From NCBI GenBank assembly GCA_050699435.1, contig JBOHGM010000005.1, positions 1 through 64,000 of the forward strand: a DNA stretch of 64,000 nucleotides, written 5' to 3'. A model generated the notes under the pieces. It was not told where the DNA came from. It saw nothing but the letters and a program-made list of their open reading frames with translations, and ran no database searches. This document shows positions 1 to 7,648 of this stretch, one piece after another. Position 1 is the stretch's first letter; every line of letters begins with the position of its first letter. Made by a program: the position numbers and the translations under genes. Source of the stretch: GCA-003244245 sp050699435. Its GTDB lineage: Bacteria > Actinomycetota > Actinomycetes > Mycobacteriales > Pseudonocardiaceae.

Positions 1-238
1 CAGTGATGATCTCTCCGTGCGTCTCGTCGCTAACTACGCGTCTCCCGAAGTCAGGCCACAAATAGGCGGGATCTTCCTTTAGCAGCGTTGCAGCTGCAAT
101 CGCGGTCTTGCGGTGCGGTGTGCGGTCCTTGGTGATCCATCGCTCTACCGTCTTGTGGTCCACACAGAGTGCGTCGGCGAAGCCAGACACAGTCCAGCGG
201 CTACGAGCGAGTGCCGTACGAAGCCGCTCATTGGCCAT
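1..238 (-). CDS. XRE-type helix-turn-helix regulator, cut by window edge
   Basis: The first 79 codons of a minus-strand gene are present; the 3' end lies outside the window. The ATG at 238-236 is preceded by a strong ribosome binding site (GGAGG, about 6 bases upstream). The N-terminus starts MANERLRTALARSRW and continues with an HTH segment whose recognition-helix region reads VDHKTVERW, followed by RTPHRKTAIAAA. This pattern is typical of a small actinobacterial family of XRE-like DNA-binding proteins. A palindrome lies between it and the divergent small-gene operon, so it probably controls itself and possibly those genes. The C-terminal function is unknown because it is missing here. Confidence 0.75.
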   Translation of the reverse strand, partial: MANERLRTALARSRWTVSGFADALCVDHKTVERWITKDRTPHRKTAIAAATLLKEDPAYLWPDFGRRVVSDETHGEIIT

Positions 239-261
239 GGCGACCCTCCAACGCCGTCAAG

Positions 262-287
262 GGGACGTTTCCATGGTACAACGTCCC
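262..287. promoter_or_regulatory. Candidate operator palindrome of the HTH regulator
   Basis: A perfect inverted repeat of 8-base arms (GGGACGTT and AACGTCCC) is separated by 10 bases and lies 24 bases upstream of the regulator's start codon. Position and symmetry fit an autoregulatory operator bound by a dimeric HTH protein. That it also controls the genes from 522 onward is inference. Confidence 0.5.
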
Positions 288-521
288 TGGTGTCCTGTCC
301 TGGCGGTTCCCGTGTCCAGGCCGTCCGTGTGAACCTTTGTATGGGAAATGACCGTAGCCACTGCGACCCTGAGCACCATCACCGGAGGGCCTGACACCGA
401 CCAGGTATGCGGAACTGCGCAGTGTAGCTGCCGAGCAGCTGTGTCTGTGCCGTCTCATGGTCGTGCAGAGCTGCATCTTTCCTACGCCGTAGTAACTAGC
501 GCAGGACGGGAGGTGATGGGG

Positions 522-923
522 ATGGCTCAGCAGGCGCAGACGACAGCGCAGGTAACGCACATGAACGGGACAGCGTCGGGACCTGCTCCACGCGAGCGGA
601 GCGGTGTGATCACTGCACGGGCGTGGCTGGCGGGTACTGACCTGACGAGGTGGATCGCGTTGCGGCGTGCGGATGAGGGTGGGGTGGCATTGCTGGAGGG
701 CAGCTATTACCACCATGGGCGTGCCGTGCCGCACTATCTCAATGCGCCGTTCGCCGGTCTCCTCGACGGTGGGATGCTCACCTTGGCTGACCCGGACGCG
801 GCAGGAATGCGGGCAGTCACGCTCACCGAGGAGGGGCGCACGTTGTATGCGGTGCTGTGCGGCAAATGCCGCGTCTCCTCCGCATCCTCGGGTGAAGGGG
901 CGGTAGCGCCATCGGCATCGTAA
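522..923 (+). CDS. Conserved small hypothetical protein, first of a three-gene set
   Basis: 133 residues with no function I recognise. The start at 522 was chosen because GGGAGG at 508-513 sits at normal spacing; an ATG at 516 and one at 561 are in the same frame. The central part (WIALRRADEGG, then GSYYHH, then LNAPFAGLLDGGMLTLADPD, then VTLTEEGRTLYAVL) aligns residue for residue with the next gene's WWVLHRAHEGG, GAYFTA, LAVAFDGLISSGLLALGQPD and VTHTGQARYSAL, so the two genes encode the same domain. It ends 14 bases before the next start. The compact alpha/beta look and the ending 'T..GR..YAVL' suggest a winged-helix-like fold, but this is a guess. Confidence 0.6.
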   Translation: MAQQAQTTAQVTHMNGTASGPAPRERSGVITARAWLAGTDLTRWIALRRADEGGVALLEGSYYHHGRAVPHYLNAPFAGLLDGGMLTLADPDAAGMRAVTLTEEGRTLYAVLCGKCRVSSASSGEGAVAPSAS

Positions 924-937
924 CCGGGGCAGGTCAT

Positions 938-1360
938 GTGGTCGAGCTGGTCGATGCCCGGACCGGTAGTGCGCATCTGGTGCGCGATGACGCCTTTATC
1001 GTTGGGCGCCCGGCCGGTCGCTATCTGGCGGTGTGTGACACGGTCGTGCTGGCCGCGAGCCTGACGGCCCCGACCGTGACGTATTGCCGCTCCTGCGCGA
1101 ACACGCAAGAATGGTGGGTGCTGCACCGGGCGCATGAGGGCGGTGTGACGAAACGGAACGGTGCCTATTTCACTGCCGGGCTTCTCCTCGCTGATTACCT
1201 TGCTGTCGCGTTCGATGGTTTGATCAGCAGCGGGTTGCTGGCGTTGGGTCAGCCGGACCCGATCGGAGAGCGGCAGGTGTGTGTCACGCACACGGGGCAG
1301 GCCCGGTATTCGGCGTTGCGCAGTGCGCAACGTGGCAGTGAGAGCGAGCGTGGTGGGTAA
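938..1360 (+). CDS. Conserved small hypothetical protein, paralogue of its upstream neighbour
   Basis: 140 residues, GTG start at 938 just after a purine-rich GGGGCAGG. Residues from about 55 onward repeat the domain of the preceding gene. The N-terminal 50 residues are different and contain a CRSC motif (in TYCRSCANTQEW) with no obvious second zinc-binding pair. The stop overlaps the start of the next gene (TAATG), which implies translational coupling. Function unknown. The pair probably arose by gene duplication followed by replacement of the N-terminus. Confidence 0.6.
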   Translation: MVELVDARTGSAHLVRDDAFIVGRPAGRYLAVCDTVVLAASLTAPTVTYCRSCANTQEWWVLHRAHEGGVTKRNGAYFTAGLLLADYLAVAFDGLISSGLLALGQPDPIGERQVCVTHTGQARYSALRSAQRGSESERGG

Positions 1361-1665
1361 TGAGCATGGACAGTCCCGACGGCCCGGATGTCCTGCGGGC
1401 GAAGCGGCTGCTGGACAAGCTCAAAGTGTGTGGTTTCCAGTTCCAGCGGACCGCCCCCGGTCCGGACGGGCCGCTCATGGGACAGCGAGCGTCCGGTGCG
1501 TGGGCCGACACCGTCTACATCGAGGGATTCAGCCGCGATTGTTTTGCGTGGCGTCAGCGTAGGTCATCCTTGATCGTTCCCGGCGATGGATTGGTGGAGC
1601 GTCAGATTTCCGGTGATGCGCTGACCGTGCTCAGTGAAGCGTTGACCTGGCACGCGGAATCGTAA
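1360..1665 (+). CDS. Small conserved actinobacterial hypothetical protein
   Basis: 101 residues; the ATG overlaps the upstream stop codon by one base. Recognisable features are an N-terminal LLDKLKVCGFQFQRTAPG stretch, a central DTVYIEGFSRDCFAWRQRRS and the ending SGDALTVLSEALTW. I recall this layout from small unnamed proteins that recur next to XRE-type regulators in actinomycete genomes, but I know no function. Co-transcription with the two genes before it is very likely from the spacing. Confidence 0.6.
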   Translation: MSMDSPDGPDVLRAKRLLDKLKVCGFQFQRTAPGPDGPLMGQRASGAWADTVYIEGFSRDCFAWRQRRSSLIVPGDGLVERQISGDALTVLSEALTWHAES

Positions 1666-1744
1666 CTGTCGCTGCTTGCGCGTCCATGACAAAGAAGCCT
1701 CCTTGTGTCCCTCGATTGATGATCACGCCCACGGTTCCGAGTAG

Positions 1745-1903
1745 ACCCGCTACCACTGCAATTCTGTCGAGGAACGCGGGCGGGCCGTACGGCTGGTGTG
1801 CTCTTACGCCCACGATGCCATCGACGCCCGGCGGCTGTGCACTGCGCTCGGTCTTGATCCCCGTGAAGGCCGGACCCGACATCCCACGCACGCTTCTTCT
1901 TGA
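1745..1903 (+). pseudogene. Fragment of a small hypothetical gene
   Basis: In the frame beginning at 1745 the sequence reads ...ERGRAVRLVCSYAHDAIDAR..., then LGLDP and a stop at 1901-1903. This looks like the tail of a small actinobacterial protein, but the frame has an upstream stop at 1742 and no usable start codon. It is best read as a relic adjoining the next pseudogene. Confidence 0.3.
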
Positions 1904-2004
1904 TGAGTAATTAGACGCGCTGCACAAGCCCAGGGGTGCCAATTCGGACAAGATGGCTGTACGAATCCGTATCTCGGGTGATCGGCAAGCTGTGGAGGGC
2001 AGAT

Positions 2005-2606
2005 ATGGAGCGGCGGTCGGCTCTCCTCTCGGCGGCGTGGGTCGCCTCGGCGTTCGCCGAGCCGGTCCGCGAGTGGCTGCTTAACCGGCAGGATGTGGTG
2101 CTCCAGGAGCGTTCCGGGGTCATGCACACGCTTCGCGGGGCGACCAGCGGGCCTGCGCCCAGGCGTGCACGATCGCGGAAAGAGCGCTGGACCGGGCAGT
2201 ACCCACGGGCGAGCGGACGTGGTTCATCCCGTTCACGGCCGACCACATGACCGCGCAGCGGCTGTACACGGTCCGTAGTCACGGCCGCACTGACGACGTG
2301 CAGCGGATCGCTCCCGTGGCGCTGGCCTTCTTGGAGGGCAGCGCGCGCCGCCACGTGTTGTACACAACTGTTCTCGTGGCCTCCTACCTGCCCGCGGCGG
2401 GCAACCCCCATAGCGACATCGATCGGGTCTGTGAGCTGCTCGGTCAGGCGCTCCCGTCGCTGGGCTCGCTGCACAGCACGCGCAGCCTGGAACGCTTCAA
2501 CGCGGTGCGCCGCGCGCTGGCCGCCCACCCGACCCGGCCCAGCGTCCACGACTTCGAGGACCGCTTCCGCACCACCGTCATGGCGGTCGATACGCGAGCG
2601 TGCGCC
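2005..2606 (+). pseudogene. Broken XRE regulator with TPR-like C-terminus
   Basis: A piece beginning MERRSALLSAAWVASAFAEP matches the linker (short RR motif plus alanine-rich hydrophobic stretch) that follows the HTH in large XRE/TPR regulators of actinomycetes. After a frame change near 2130-2170 the frame continues ACAQACTIAERALDRAVP, WFIPFTADHMTAQRLYTVR and ends in a helical region with VHDFEDRFRTTVMAV, the usual end of such proteins. The HTH domain and part of the middle are missing. The remainder of the frame to 2843 runs antisense to the next gene and is not real. A further N-terminal scrap of the same family lies at 5220-5291. Confidence 0.5.
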
Positions 2607-2645
2607 ACCACCCCACCCGCGATTCCGGTATTGTCGCATATCGGA

Positions 2646-3500
2646 TCAGGAGATAAGCGTTTCAACGTGATTTCGGAGGGGGGGTTCCAGGTCCGGGAAG
2701 TCGCCCGAACTCCTTATCCGCTTCAGCAGGCGTGCTGCCACCCACAGTTGGGCGATGGCACCGTCCGGGCTGCAGAGAATTTCCGCGAACTCACTGTGCA
2801 CCCTGTCGGATATGTCGGGGTTGAGGAGACTGTAGCAATATAGAGTCGCAGCATCGGTGCCTACGGGACCTTTTCCCCACATTTCCCAGTCAAGAATTCC
2901 GAGCTGCGGTTGCAGCAGGTTACTCCAATGAAGATCCCCGTGGACCGTTTCCCAGTGGTTGACCTGGAGGCTGCGGTGTTGACCGAATGCGGCACGGACC
3001 AGGCCATTGACCCTGGGTTGGGTGACGGTGATCCGGTTCGTGGGAGCGCTGGCCAGCCGACGAAGGGACCGGTGTAGCTGGCGCCACCACCGGTCCGGCA
3101 GTTCGACCTCGGTTCGCACGACATCGCTGGGTGAGCACGGTTCGCCGGGCAGCAGGGTCATGACCTCGGCCCGCTGGGACCGCCACCCTGCCTCGTCCCA
3201 CTCGGTGCTCGCCAGGACGACGGGCTTGGGTAGTCCGGTGAGGGTGTTGGCGTCCTGGTTGCCGGTCCAGAACTCGCCGGTGGCCCACTGCGGTTGTTCG
3301 GAAACAACCCGCAGCCAACAGGCCTCGTTCGGGCCGTGCGCGACGGCGCCGATCGAGCGCAACCGCCAACCGAAGACCGGTACTCCGGTCACGGAGAACC
3401 CGAACTGCTCGGCGGCCCGTGCCAGGTTGAGCCGCATCCAGTTGCGAAACGTCGCGTCCGCGTCGGTGTCGGGTTCCGGGGCGAGGGTGGGATGGGTCAT
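2646..3500 (-). CDS. Aminoglycoside-phosphotransferase-fold kinase
   Basis: 284 residues. The Brenner-type catalytic motif HGDLHWSN is at residues 187-194 and the metal-binding aspartate in GILDWEMWG at residue 204, the order expected for the APH/choline kinase superfamily. These enzymes phosphorylate small molecules, and sometimes peptides, with ATP. The N-terminal lobe is short, and I do not see a typical nucleotide-binding lysine motif. It is the last gene of a three-gene minus-strand operon; its ATG overlaps the stop of the ATPase gene (ATGA, 3497-3500). Substrate unknown. The operon partner with a radical SAM domain makes a modified peptide or a small metabolite plausible. Resistance to an aminoglycoside is not indicated by context. 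Confidence 0.75.
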   Translation of the reverse strand: MTHPTLAPEPDTDADATFRNWMRLNLARAAEQFGFSVTGVPVFGWRLRSIGAVAHGPNEACWLRVVSEQPQWATGEFWTGNQDANTLTGLPKPVVLASTEWDEAGWRSQRAEVMTLLPGEPCSPSDVVRTEVELPDRWWRQLHRSLRRLASAPTNRITVTQPRVNGLVRAAFGQHRSLQVNHWETVHGDLHWSNLLQPQLGILDWEMWGKGPVGTDAATLYCYSLLNPDISDRVHSEFAEILCSPDGAIAQLWVAARLLKRIRSSGDFPDLEPPLRNHVETLIS

Positions 3501-4261
3501 GACTCGGTGAGGTGCCGCAGGTAGGCCGAGGGGTGGTCGAGGTAGCGCCGCCAGTGATCGACAAGTTCGAGGTCGGCCCAGTCGACCCGGCGTAGGCCGT
3601 GCTCACCCACCTCGATGATCTCGGCGCCGGGAGTGGCGGCCAGGATCGGCGAATGGGTGGCGCACACGACCTGGCCGGACTGACCAAGCTGATACATCAG
3701 GGCAACAAGCTGGAGACAGGACGTGAAGGACAGCGCGGCCTCCGGCTCGTCCATCACATAGAAACCCGGATCGCGAAACATCGAACCGAACACGGCGAGA
3801 AAGCCTTCTCCGTGGCTCATCTCGGCGGTGTTGTCCTCCCAATAGCCGGGGACACCACCCAAGTTCTCGGTCATGCTGAACGCCGTCTCGGCCCGGAGAA
3901 AGAAGCCCTTCTTCTTCAGTCGAGGTCCACCCAGCATCCGCGCGCCCCTGGCGGTGGTCTCCAGCCGCAACACTGCACCGAGTGCGGTCTTCACCGGGTT
4001 GGGGCGACCGGTCTTGGTCGCCGCTCGCCCGCCGTGGGAGTCCAGTTTGAACCCTTCGGCGATGGCCTCCACGAGGGTGGACTTTCCCGAGCCGTTGTCA
4101 CCGACCAGGAACGTGACCGGCCGGGTGAACTCCAGGCCGCGCGTCACCAACTCGGCGACACACGGCACCGTGAACGGCCACGACCGGAAGTCCTTGGGCT
4201 GCAAGGCATCCGGGATATAGGCGCGGCGTACGAACACCAGGCTCCTAGTCGTCTTCGTCAT
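3497..4261 (-). CDS. AAA/ABC-type ATPase of the OLD/RecF-like group
   Basis: 254 residues. The Walker A motif GDNGSGKST is at residues 54-62, a signature-like MSHGEGFLAVF near 148-158, the Walker B YVMDEPEAALS near 168-178, and a switch histidine in ATHSPIL. This is the architecture of a soluble ABC-ATPase-like protein with no membrane segments. The start at 4261 (MTKTTRSLVF) was chosen over upstream starts because it begins right before the conserved domain and overlaps the end of the radical SAM gene by 17 bases, as in a coupled operon. Its partner kinase follows with a 4-base overlap. Role unknown. Confidence 0.75.
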   Translation of the reverse strand: MTKTTRSLVFVRRAYIPDALQPKDFRSWPFTVPCVAELVTRGLEFTRPVTFLVGDNGSGKSTLVEAIAEGFKLDSHGGRAATKTGRPNPVKTALGAVLRLETTARGARMLGGPRLKKKGFFLRAETAFSMTENLGGVPGYWEDNTAEMSHGEGFLAVFGSMFRDPGFYVMDEPEAALSFTSCLQLVALMYQLGQSGQVVCATHSPILAATPGAEIIEVGEHGLRRVDWADLELVDHWRRYLDHPSAYLRHLTES

Positions 4262-5168
4262 CAGGGCCGCAAGTGCCGTAGTTCGGCACACACCCGCCCT
4301 TCGGGCCGCACGGACCCGTACCGAACGGCCAGCACGACGAATTACACGCCGGTCCGCAGTTCGGGCCGCACTGCGGATCACACATCCTCGGCACACACGG
4401 CATCTCCGGCACCGGGAAGTGGTCGGCCAGCACCGCGGTCGTGGTGGCCATCTCCGGGCCGATAAGGATCTCGTCCAGCGTGCTGCGCCGAACATTGCCT
4501 ACCGGCATCCACCGCGCGAACACACACGGCCACACGTCACCGTTCGGCGACACCGCGACCTTCCCCCGGGCGCAGTGCCCGCAGAGCTGATCAATGCTCG
4601 GTCGGCGTTGCCGGATGCCGCGGCCGACCTGCCGAAGGTGATCGGTGCCGATCTCGGTCACACCGAGGGCTTCCAACTCGGCGCTGGCCTGCTCAACCCG
4701 TTGGCCGGCCGGCACATCGACCAAGCCCACCCGCAACGGAATGGACCGGCGCAGCGCCTCGATGACATTGGCCTTGGTCCGGGCGCGACTGCCCCTGCCC
4801 CTGGTGATCGCCTCATGCTCGGTGGCGTCATCGGAGTAGTAGCTCGTGGCCAGCCGCACCCCACGCTGGGCGAAGGTCTCCCACAGCTCCCATGACACGT
4901 GCACGAGGTTACTGAACACCTCTACCTCCACCCCTCGCTCCAGGGCGCGCTGCACCAGATCGGGCAACCCCCGGTACAGCGTCGGCTCCCCACCGATGAA
5001 CTGCACCATCCGCCCGCCGAGTTGCGCCACCTCATCGATCACCCGGCACCAGTCGGCCGGCACCATCACCCCGTCACCTCCCCTCGGCCCGGACTCGGCG
5101 TAGCAGTGGTTGCAGGTGAGCTGGCATTTCCCAGTGATCTCCAGCCACACGAATCTCAGGTCCCGCAT
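4245..5168 (-). CDS. Radical SAM/SPASM protein with cysteine-rich tail
   Basis: 307 residues. The CxxxCxxC motif (Cys15, 19, 22) that binds the SAM-cleaving 4Fe-4S cluster is followed by GGEP at 59-62. A SPASM-like region contains Cys196, Cys199 and Cys215 in QLCGHCARG...GDVWPCVF. SPASM enzymes modify peptides or proteins by thioether, C-C or related chemistry. Residues 258-300 form an unusual tail with nine cysteines spaced by Gly, Pro and Asn (MCDPQCGPNCGPACNSSC and PCGPKGGC) ending in an acidic GPDDEDD. The tail could bind extra Fe-S clusters or could itself be a substrate-like segment. No small precursor gene is visible upstream. It leads an operon with an ATPase and a kinase; AGGGG precedes the ATG at good spacing. 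Confidence 0.8.
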   Translation of the reverse strand: MRDLRFVWLEITGKCQLTCNHCYAESGPRGGDGVMVPADWCRVIDEVAQLGGRMVQFIGGEPTLYRGLPDLVQRALERGVEVEVFSNLVHVSWELWETFAQRGVRLATSYYSDDATEHEAITRGRGSRARTKANVIEALRRSIPLRVGLVDVPAGQRVEQASAELEALGVTEIGTDHLRQVGRGIRQRRPSIDQLCGHCARGKVAVSPNGDVWPCVFARWMPVGNVRRSTLDEILIGPEMATTTAVLADHFPVPEMPCVPRMCDPQCGPNCGPACNSSCWPFGTGPCGPKGGCVPNYGTCGPDDEDD

Positions 5169-5219
5169 CTCGAACCCCTATCGATCACATGCCGCTGAGT
5201 AAAGCCACCTCAACGCATC

Positions 5220-5291
5220 GTGACATTCGGGTCTGACAGGCTGAACCGGGCAGCGCTGTACGAACGGGCCGACCTGCGCACCGCGCTGGCC
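5220..5291 (+). pseudogene. N-terminal scrap of an XRE regulator
   Basis: Reads MTFGSDRLNRAALYERADLR and then TALATHEL before running into the antisense of rarD. The pattern 'L..AALYERADLR.AL..H' is familiar to me as the very N-terminus of large actinomycete XRE regulators, just before the HTH. The gene is cut off after about 24 codons, which places an insertion or deletion boundary near 5290, right next to backbone genes. Confidence 0.35.
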
Positions 5292-5300
5292 ACCCACGAA

Positions 5301-6239
5301 CTACGGCACGGGAACCTGCTCACGAGCGCGGAGCGTCCCCCGCCCGCGCAGCATCGCCATGGACAGCAGCACCAGCGCGGCCCACACCAGGGCGAATCCG
5401 ACGAGCTGGCTACCGTCGACGGTCTCGCCGAGCACGAATACTCCGATGACCAGCTGCAGGGTCGGGGTGAGGTACTGCAGCAGGCCCACTGTGGACAGCG
5501 GGATCCGGGCGGCGGCGGCGCCGAAGAGCACCAGCGGCGCCGCGGTCGCCAGCCCGCCGGAGATGAGCAGCAGGTCGCGCAGCGGATCGGCGGACCCACC
5601 GCCGGCGAGGAACGCGCCGTCCCCGGTGCCAGCCAGCCAGCCCAGGTAGGCCAGCGCGGGCAGGAACATCACGGCGGTCTCCACCCCGAGGCTCTCCAGC
5701 GGCCCGATCGTGGCCAGCTTCTTGAGCAGCCCGTAGCAGGCGAAGCTGAACGCCAGCGCCAGGGAGACCCACGGTGGTGCCCCGTAGTCGGCGGTGAGCC
5801 AGGCGACCCCGAGCGCGGCCAGCGCCACCGCGGCCCAGCGCAGCCGGTCTAGCCGCTCGCGCAGCACCACCACCGCGAGCAGCACGCTGACCAGCGGGTT
5901 GATGTAGTAGCCCAGGGACGCCTCGACCACGTGCCGGTGGGTGACCGCCCAGATGAACAGTCCCCAGTTGACGCTGATCAGCACTCCGGCCGCCGCCAGC
6001 GCGGCCAGTGCGCGAGGCGCCGCCAGCAGTTCGCACAGCCACCCCCAGCGCCGCCGCACGGTCAGTGCCAGGGTGACCACCACCAGCGCCCACACCACCC
6101 GGTGCGCCAGGATCTCGACCGCGCCGGTCCCACTCAGCAGCGGCCAGTAGAGGGTGAGCAGGCCCCACAACGCGTAGGCGCCGACCCCCGCCGCGATTCC
6201 GACCGATTCGGTCCGGTCCCGCGTCTGCGGCTCGGTCAG
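5301..6239 (-). CDS. rarD: EamA-family transporter RarD
   Basis: 312 residues with about ten hydrophobic helices, starting TEPQTRDRTESVGIAAGVGA and continuing YALWGLLTLYWPLLSG, then AHRVVWALVVV, which is the characteristic RarD opening. RarD proteins are ten-helix inner-membrane drug/metabolite transporters; the natural substrate is not settled. No ATG or GTG start fits. The best candidate is CTG at 6239-6237, which overlaps the stop of the upstream DUF2530 gene (CTGA), as expected for coupled genes. A longer in-frame start at 6347 would run through that gene and is unlikely. Confidence 0.85.
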   Translation of the reverse strand: MTEPQTRDRTESVGIAAGVGAYALWGLLTLYWPLLSGTGAVEILAHRVVWALVVVTLALTVRRRWGWLCELLAAPRALAALAAAGVLISVNWGLFIWAVTHRHVVEASLGYYINPLVSVLLAVVVLRERLDRLRWAAVALAALGVAWLTADYGAPPWVSLALAFSFACYGLLKKLATIGPLESLGVETAVMFLPALAYLGWLAGTGDGAFLAGGGSADPLRDLLLISGGLATAAPLVLFGAAAARIPLSTVGLLQYLTPTLQLVIGVFVLGETVDGSQLVGFALVWAALVLLSMAMLRGRGTLRAREQVPVP

Positions 6240-6484
6240 AGCAGACCCCGCTGGGCCAGCCTTGAACCGCGTTGGGCCGCGCTGCACTGCAGGTACATCA
6301 CCGTGAACCCGACAAAGCCGAGCAGCCCGCCGACCACGCAGGTCCACACCCAGCTCATCGGTGCGCCTGCGACCAGGAGCACCACGGCCGCCACGAACCA
6401 GGCGATGGTGCCGACGGTGATGGCCGGCCGCGGGTTGGCGAGGCTGCGGGGCAGCGGTGGGGGAGCGGGCTGCACACTGTGCAC
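6236..6484 (-). CDS. DUF2530 membrane protein
   Basis: 82 residues. After a proline-rich head (QPAPPPLPRS) come two hydrophobic helices, TIAWFVAAVVLLVAGAP and WVWTCVVGGLLGFVGFTVMY. This is the usual make-up of the DUF2530 family, which in actinomycetes sits beside an NCS2 permease and marR/MFS genes, as it does here. GTG at 6484 or 6478 could start it. It runs divergently from the permease remnant at 6530 and is probably co-transcribed with rarD. Function unknown. Confidence 0.7.
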   Translation of the reverse strand: MHSVQPAPPPLPRSLANPRPAITVGTIAWFVAAVVLLVAGAPMSWVWTCVVGGLLGFVGFTVMYLQCSAAQRGSRLAQRGLL

Positions 6485-6529
6485 GCTACGCGGCCGGGGT
6501 TCGCGCGGCCGCCGCTACGCTGTCGCGCC

Positions 6530-7198
6530 GTGCTGGAGCGGCATTTCCGGATCGCCGAGCGCGGGTCAACGGTGGCCCGCGAGATCCGCGGTGGGCTGGT
6601 CACGTTCGTGACCATGGCCTACATCGTGGTGCTCAACCCGCTCATTATCGGCAGCTTCGTCGCCGATGCCCCGGGGGCCAAGACCGACGTGCTGGGCAAC
6701 GTGCTGCCGGTGTCGCAGGTGGCCGCGGTCACCGCGCGGGTGGGCGCGGTGGCCGGTGGCGCGGCCTCGTCGTCGTCGAACACCGTCTACATCGAGTCGG
6801 CCGCCGGGATCGCCGAGGGCGCCCGCACCGGCCTGGCCAATGCGGTCACCGGGCTGCTGTTCCTGGGCGCGATGTTCTGCACTCCGCTCTACACGGTGAT
6901 CCCGATCGAGGCGGCCGCGCCCGCGCTGGTGGTCGTCGGGGCACTGCTGGTGGCGCAGGTCCGCGAGATCGACTTCTCGGATTTCATCATCGCGCTGCCC
7001 GCCTTTCTCACCATCGTGGTGATGCCCTTTACCTACTCCATTGCCAACGGGATCGGCGCGGGCTTCATCTCCTACGCCCTGCTGCATGCCGTGATCGGTC
7101 GTGCGCGTACCGTGCACCCACTGGTGTGGGTCGTGGCCGTCGCGTTCACCGTCTACTTCGTCCAAGGCCCGCTCGAGTCTCTGCTGGGTGCCTCGTAG
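6530..7198 (+). pseudogene. NCS2 nucleobase permease with large internal deletion
   Basis: 222 codons, open from GTG at 6530. The N-terminus (LERHFRIAERGSTVAREIRG, GLVTFVTMAYIVVLNPLI) and the C-terminal part (AVAGGAASSSSNTVYIESAAG, FLTIVVMPFTYSIANGIG) are those of an AzgA-like NCS2 purine permease, normally about 450-490 residues. The middle is missing: around codons 60-75 the text jumps from VLPVSQVAAVTA straight to the helix before AGGAASSSSNT, losing roughly half the protein including most of the core helices. Because the deletion is in frame, the gene has no internal stop, but a working transporter is unlikely. Confidence 0.75.
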
Positions 7199-7307
7199 AC
7201 GATGGCGTGAAGACAGGGCTCAGGTCATGGCATGCCTGACCGGCACTGCTGCCACGCGCCGGCGCGCAGCAGCAGCAGCGGCAGCCTGGGCGGTGCGGCC
7301 TTACAGG

Positions 7308-7436
7308 TTACCGGCGTGGACCGGGTGAGCGGCCGAACAGCTGAGCGATCAACCGAAACGGCAGGGTGATCACGCTGATGATGGTGCCGATGATGGTGCT
7401 GACTGCGCCTCCGGCGCGGCGGGCGGGACCTGCCAT
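7308..7436 (-). CDS. Small membrane-associated peptide
   Basis: 42 residues: a basic start MAGPARRAGG, a hydrophobic helix VSTIIGTIISVITLPFRLIA and a basic end GRSPGPRR. I recall short proteins with an 'ITLPFRL..LFG' core from Pseudonocardiaceae-like genomes, with unknown role. The ATG at 7436 has CGAGG eight bases upstream; the longer reading frame to 7652 has poor coding character and was not used. It lies in the insertion between the permease remnant and the next hypothetical gene. Confidence 0.5.
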   Translation of the reverse strand: MAGPARRAGGAVSTIIGTIISVITLPFRLIAQLFGRSPGPRR

Positions 7437-7648
7437 GATGTAACCTCGTTCCTGCGAGAGTGGGGTAAGGTGTGGTTTACCCAGATCCGCGTGACACGAA
7501 ACATGCCACCTGATCGGTGGTTGAGGACGTTCGGGCTGCCTGCGCCGCTCAGAACGCCCTTGCCGCTCTTGAGCCTGCCCCCTCGGGGGTGGCTGGTTAC
7601 CGACTGCGCCGTGTCTTCGCTGGCAGGGCCAGGGCTTTCTAAGAAATG

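Noticed and set aside
2646..3500. Aminoglycoside resistance gene
   Set aside because: The kinase fold is shared by many metabolic kinases; operon context with a radical SAM protein does not suggest antibiotic resistance.
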